Below, piece after piece: positions 19,638 to 22,212 of a stretch of 22,212 bases of DNA (position 1 is its first letter; each line of letters starts with the position of its first letter). The notes below the pieces were generated by a model that saw only the letters and a list, made by a program, of their open reading frames with translations, searched no databases and had not been told where the DNA came from. A program made the translations under genes and the position numbers. Location of the stretch: the NCBI GenBank assembly GCA_009760855.2, contig WPIO01000325.1, positions 64,001-86,212 on the forward strand. The letters are read 5' to 3'. This DNA comes from Cristatella mucedo. Taxonomy: Eukaryota; Bryozoa; Phylactolaemata; Cristatellidae.

Positions 19638-22180
19638 ATGAAGCCCTGGTGCCGGCGACTACGAAACCTAGACTCAAACGAGAACGAGCCTCAAGTAAAA
19701 TCACGGCTCGATCGATATCAAGCCTTGACCTTGGCAAAGGCTCAACCGGTATCGAGGTTCATCTGGTATCAAGGTTCAACCGGGAACGAGGCAGGACCGA
19801 GAGAAAGGCTCGACCGTGAACGTGGGTCAACCCAAACCGAGGCTCGAACAAGACCGAGACTCGACCAAGACCAAGGCTCGACCGAGACCAAGGCTCGACC
19901 GAAACCAAGGCTCGACCGAGACCGAGGCCTTAACCGAAACCGAGGCTTGACCAAGACCAAGACTTGACGGAGACCGAAGTCCGACCGCGACCGAGGCTCA
20001 ACCGAGATCGAGGCTCAACTAAGACCGGGGCTTGACCAAGACCGATTCTCGTTCGAGACCGAAGCTCGACCGGGACCGACGCTCGACCGAGACCGAGGTC
20101 CGAACGCGACCGACGCTCGACCGAGAACGAAGCTTGACCCAGACCGGGGTTGACCCAGACCGAGTCTTAACCAAGACCGAAGGTCTACCGAGACTGAGGC
20201 TTGATCGAAACCGAGGCTAAAAAGCGACCGAGGCTCAACCAAAACCGAAGCTCAACCGAGACCGAAGCTCGACCGCGACCGAGGCTCGACCAAATTCAAG
20301 AATCGACCAAGACAGAGGCTCGACCGTTACCGAGGCTCGAACGAGACCGAGGACCGACCAAAATCAAGGTTCAACCGTAACCGAGGCACGACCGAAACCG
20401 AGGCTCAACCTAGACTCGACCAAGACAGATGCTCGAACGAGACCGAGGCTTGACCAAAACCGAGTCTTGACCTAGAGCGAAGGTCGACCGAAACCGAGGC
20501 TCGACCAAGACCGCGGCTCAACCGAGACCAAGGCTTAACCGGGTCTAAGGCTCGACTGACACCGAGTCTCAACCAAAAACGTGGCTCGATTAAGACCGAG
20601 GCTCGACCGAGACCGACGCTCGACCAAGACCGAGGCTCTACGGAGACCAGGCTCGACTTAGACCGAGGCCCTAAAGACCAAGGTTCGACATAAATCGAGG
20701 CTTGACTGAAATTGAGGCTCGACCAAAATTGAGGCTCGACCAAGACCGAGGCTTGACCAAGACCGGGGCTCGACCGAAACCGAGGCTCGACCAAAAACGA
20801 GGCTCGACCGCGACCGAGGACCGAGGATCGACCGAGGCTCGACCGAGAAACGAGGCTCGATACCGAGGCTCGACCGAGGCTCGACCGGGACGAGGCCCTA
20901 AACCGAGTCTTGACCTAGACCGAAGGCGACCGACCGTGACCCGGCTCCAGCGAGATCGGGAGCTCGGCTGAAACCGAGTCTAACCAAAAACGTGCCTCGA
21001 TCGACATAAATCGAGGCTTGACTGAAATAGAGGCACGATCGAAATTGAGGCTCGACCAAGACCGAGGCTTGACCAAGACCGGGGCTCGACCGAAACCGAG
21101 GCTCGACCAAAAACGAGGCTCGACCGCGACCGAGGCTCAACCAAAACCAAGGCTCGACCGTGACCGAGGATCGACCGAGGCTCGACCGAGACCGAGGCTC
21201 GACCGAGGCTCGACCGATACCGAGGCTCGACCGAGACAGAGGCTCGACCGGGACCGAGGCTTGACCAAGACCGAGTCTAGACCTAGACCAAAGGTCGACC
21301 GAGACCGAGGCTCGACCGAGACCGCGGCTCCAGCGAGACCAAGGCTTAACCGGGTCTAAAGCTCGGCTGAAACCGAGTCATGACCGAAAACGTGCCTCGA
21401 TCAAGACCGTGGATCGACCGAGACGGACGCTCGACCAAGACCGAGGCTCTACCGAGACCAGGCTCGACTTAGACCGAGGCCCTAAAGACCGAGGTTCGAC
21501 AGAAATCGAGGCTCGACCGAAATTGAGGCTCGACCAAAACTGAGGCTCGACAAAGACCGAGCCTCGACCAAGACCGGGGCTCGACCGAAACAAAGGCTCG
21601 ACCAAAACCGAGGCTCGACCGCGACCAAGGCTCGGCCAGGACCGAGGCTCGACCGGGATCGAGGCTCGAACATACCGAGACTCGACCGAGACCGAGGCTC
21701 GACCGAGACCAAGGCTCGACCGAGACCGAGGCACGACCGTGACCGATGCTCGATCGAGACCGAGGCTCGATCGAGACCGAGGCTCGATCGAGACCGAGGC
21801 TCGATCGAGACCGAGGCTCGACCGAGACCGAGGCTCGACCGAGACCGAGGCTCGACCGAGACCGAGGCTCGACCGAGTCCGAGGCTCGACCGAGTCCGAG
21901 GCTCGACCGAGTCCGAGGCTCGACCGGGACCGAGGCTCGACCGAGACCGAGGCTCGACCGAGTCCGAAGCTCGACCGAGTCCGAGGCTCAAACGAGTCCG
22001 AGGCTCAACCGAGACCGGCATCGACCGCGAACGAGGCTCGACCGAGAACGAGGCTCGACTGAGACCGAGGCTCGACCACGACCGTGGCTCGACCAAGACC
22101 GAGGCTCGACCAAGACTGACCCTCGACCGTGGCCGAGGCTCGACCAAGACTGAGGCTCGACCGACACCGTGGCTCAACCG
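19638..22180 (+). repeat. 17-bp satellite array H (longest, about 2.5 kb) with higher-order structure
   Basis: Head ATGAAGCCCTGGTGCC, then units rich in CpG-decayed forms (GACCAAGACC, GGCTTGACC) to about 20650. A segment of irregular units repeats at an 811-bp offset: marker TTAACCGGGTCTAAG at about 20534 and 21345, marker CTCGACTTAGACCGAGGCCC at about 20652 and 21463. A shortened copy lies between them. From about 21740 units are regular, with a GAGTCC variant. At 17 bp pitch there are close to 150 units. It ends at 22180. Confidence 0.9.
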
Positions 22181-22212
22181 AATCCTCACGTTCACCATTA
22201 GCAAAAAATGCA
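22181..22212 (+). repeat. Start of a further spacer fragment (S2), cut by window end
   Basis: CGTTCACCATTAGCAAAAAA from about 22189 matches S2 words at about 1168 (ATTCACTATTAGC), 5163 and 14354. Modules S1 and the first part of S2 are skipped, so this is another array left at a non-standard spacer position. The first eight bases (AATCCTCA) look like junction sequence. Confidence 0.7.

Noticed and set aside
3465-22180. Telomeric repeat DNA
   Set aside because: The 17-bp unit resembles none of the simple telomere motifs such as TTAGGG or TTAGG, and it is embedded between spacers. A subtelomeric location remains possible but is unproven.
21482-22204. 240-codon minus-strand ORF in array H
   Set aside because: Same satellite translation (SVEPRSRSSLGLGRA type), with no unique sequence beyond array units.

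Overview
This window is repetitive, probably non-coding, nuclear-type DNA from a eukaryote, most likely an animal. I cannot name the species from the sequence. The reasons are: no gene-like ORF that I recognise on either strand, a long (AG)n microsatellite, tRNA-like pol III box relics inside repeats, CpG-to-TpG/CpA decay, and nearly every base belonging to some copy of one large repeat family.

The family has one layout. A non-coding 'spacer' of about 3.0 kb runs into a tandem array of a 17-bp unit (consensus GGCTCGACCGAGACCGA), and the array runs into the next spacer. Spacer modules in order are: S1, array edge plus an AT-rich core; S2; S3, a purine-rich block; S4; S5, with the tRNA-like relic; and S6, with a GGCCTAGGCC palindrome and a TATA-like stretch before the array head, which always begins ATGAAGCC.

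Layout: tail of an array 1-218; spacer A 219-3286, array A 3287-4235; spacer B 4236-7197, array B 7198-7466; an inverted block 7467-12420 (spacer fragment C, array C, full spacer D, array D, all reversed); spacer fragment E 12421-12865, array E 12866-13410; spacer F 13411-16378, array F 16379-16817; mini-spacer G 16818-16996, array G 16997-18575; spacer fragment H 18576-19637, array H 19638-22180; start of another spacer fragment 22181-22212. Arrays make up a little over a third of the window.

The main discoveries are structural. (1) The 17-bp unit has no stop codon in any of six frames, so all long ORFs here are 17-residue repeats produced by the satellite. (2) The spacer-to-array edge is the same in all seven copies that show it, whereas arrays are left at widely different spacer positions. 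(3) Re-inverting 7467-12420 restores a continuous array and exposes a deletion of about 2.1 kb. (4) A 628-bp tract is almost identical between 8529-9156 and 16190-16817 in inverted orientation, far above the background similarity of the copies, and ends exactly at a rearrangement junction. (5) One sub-array has been homogenised for a GGCCCG variant, and array H carries an 811-bp higher-order period. I see no supported protein-coding gene, rRNA, functional tRNA, CRISPR or complete transposon.
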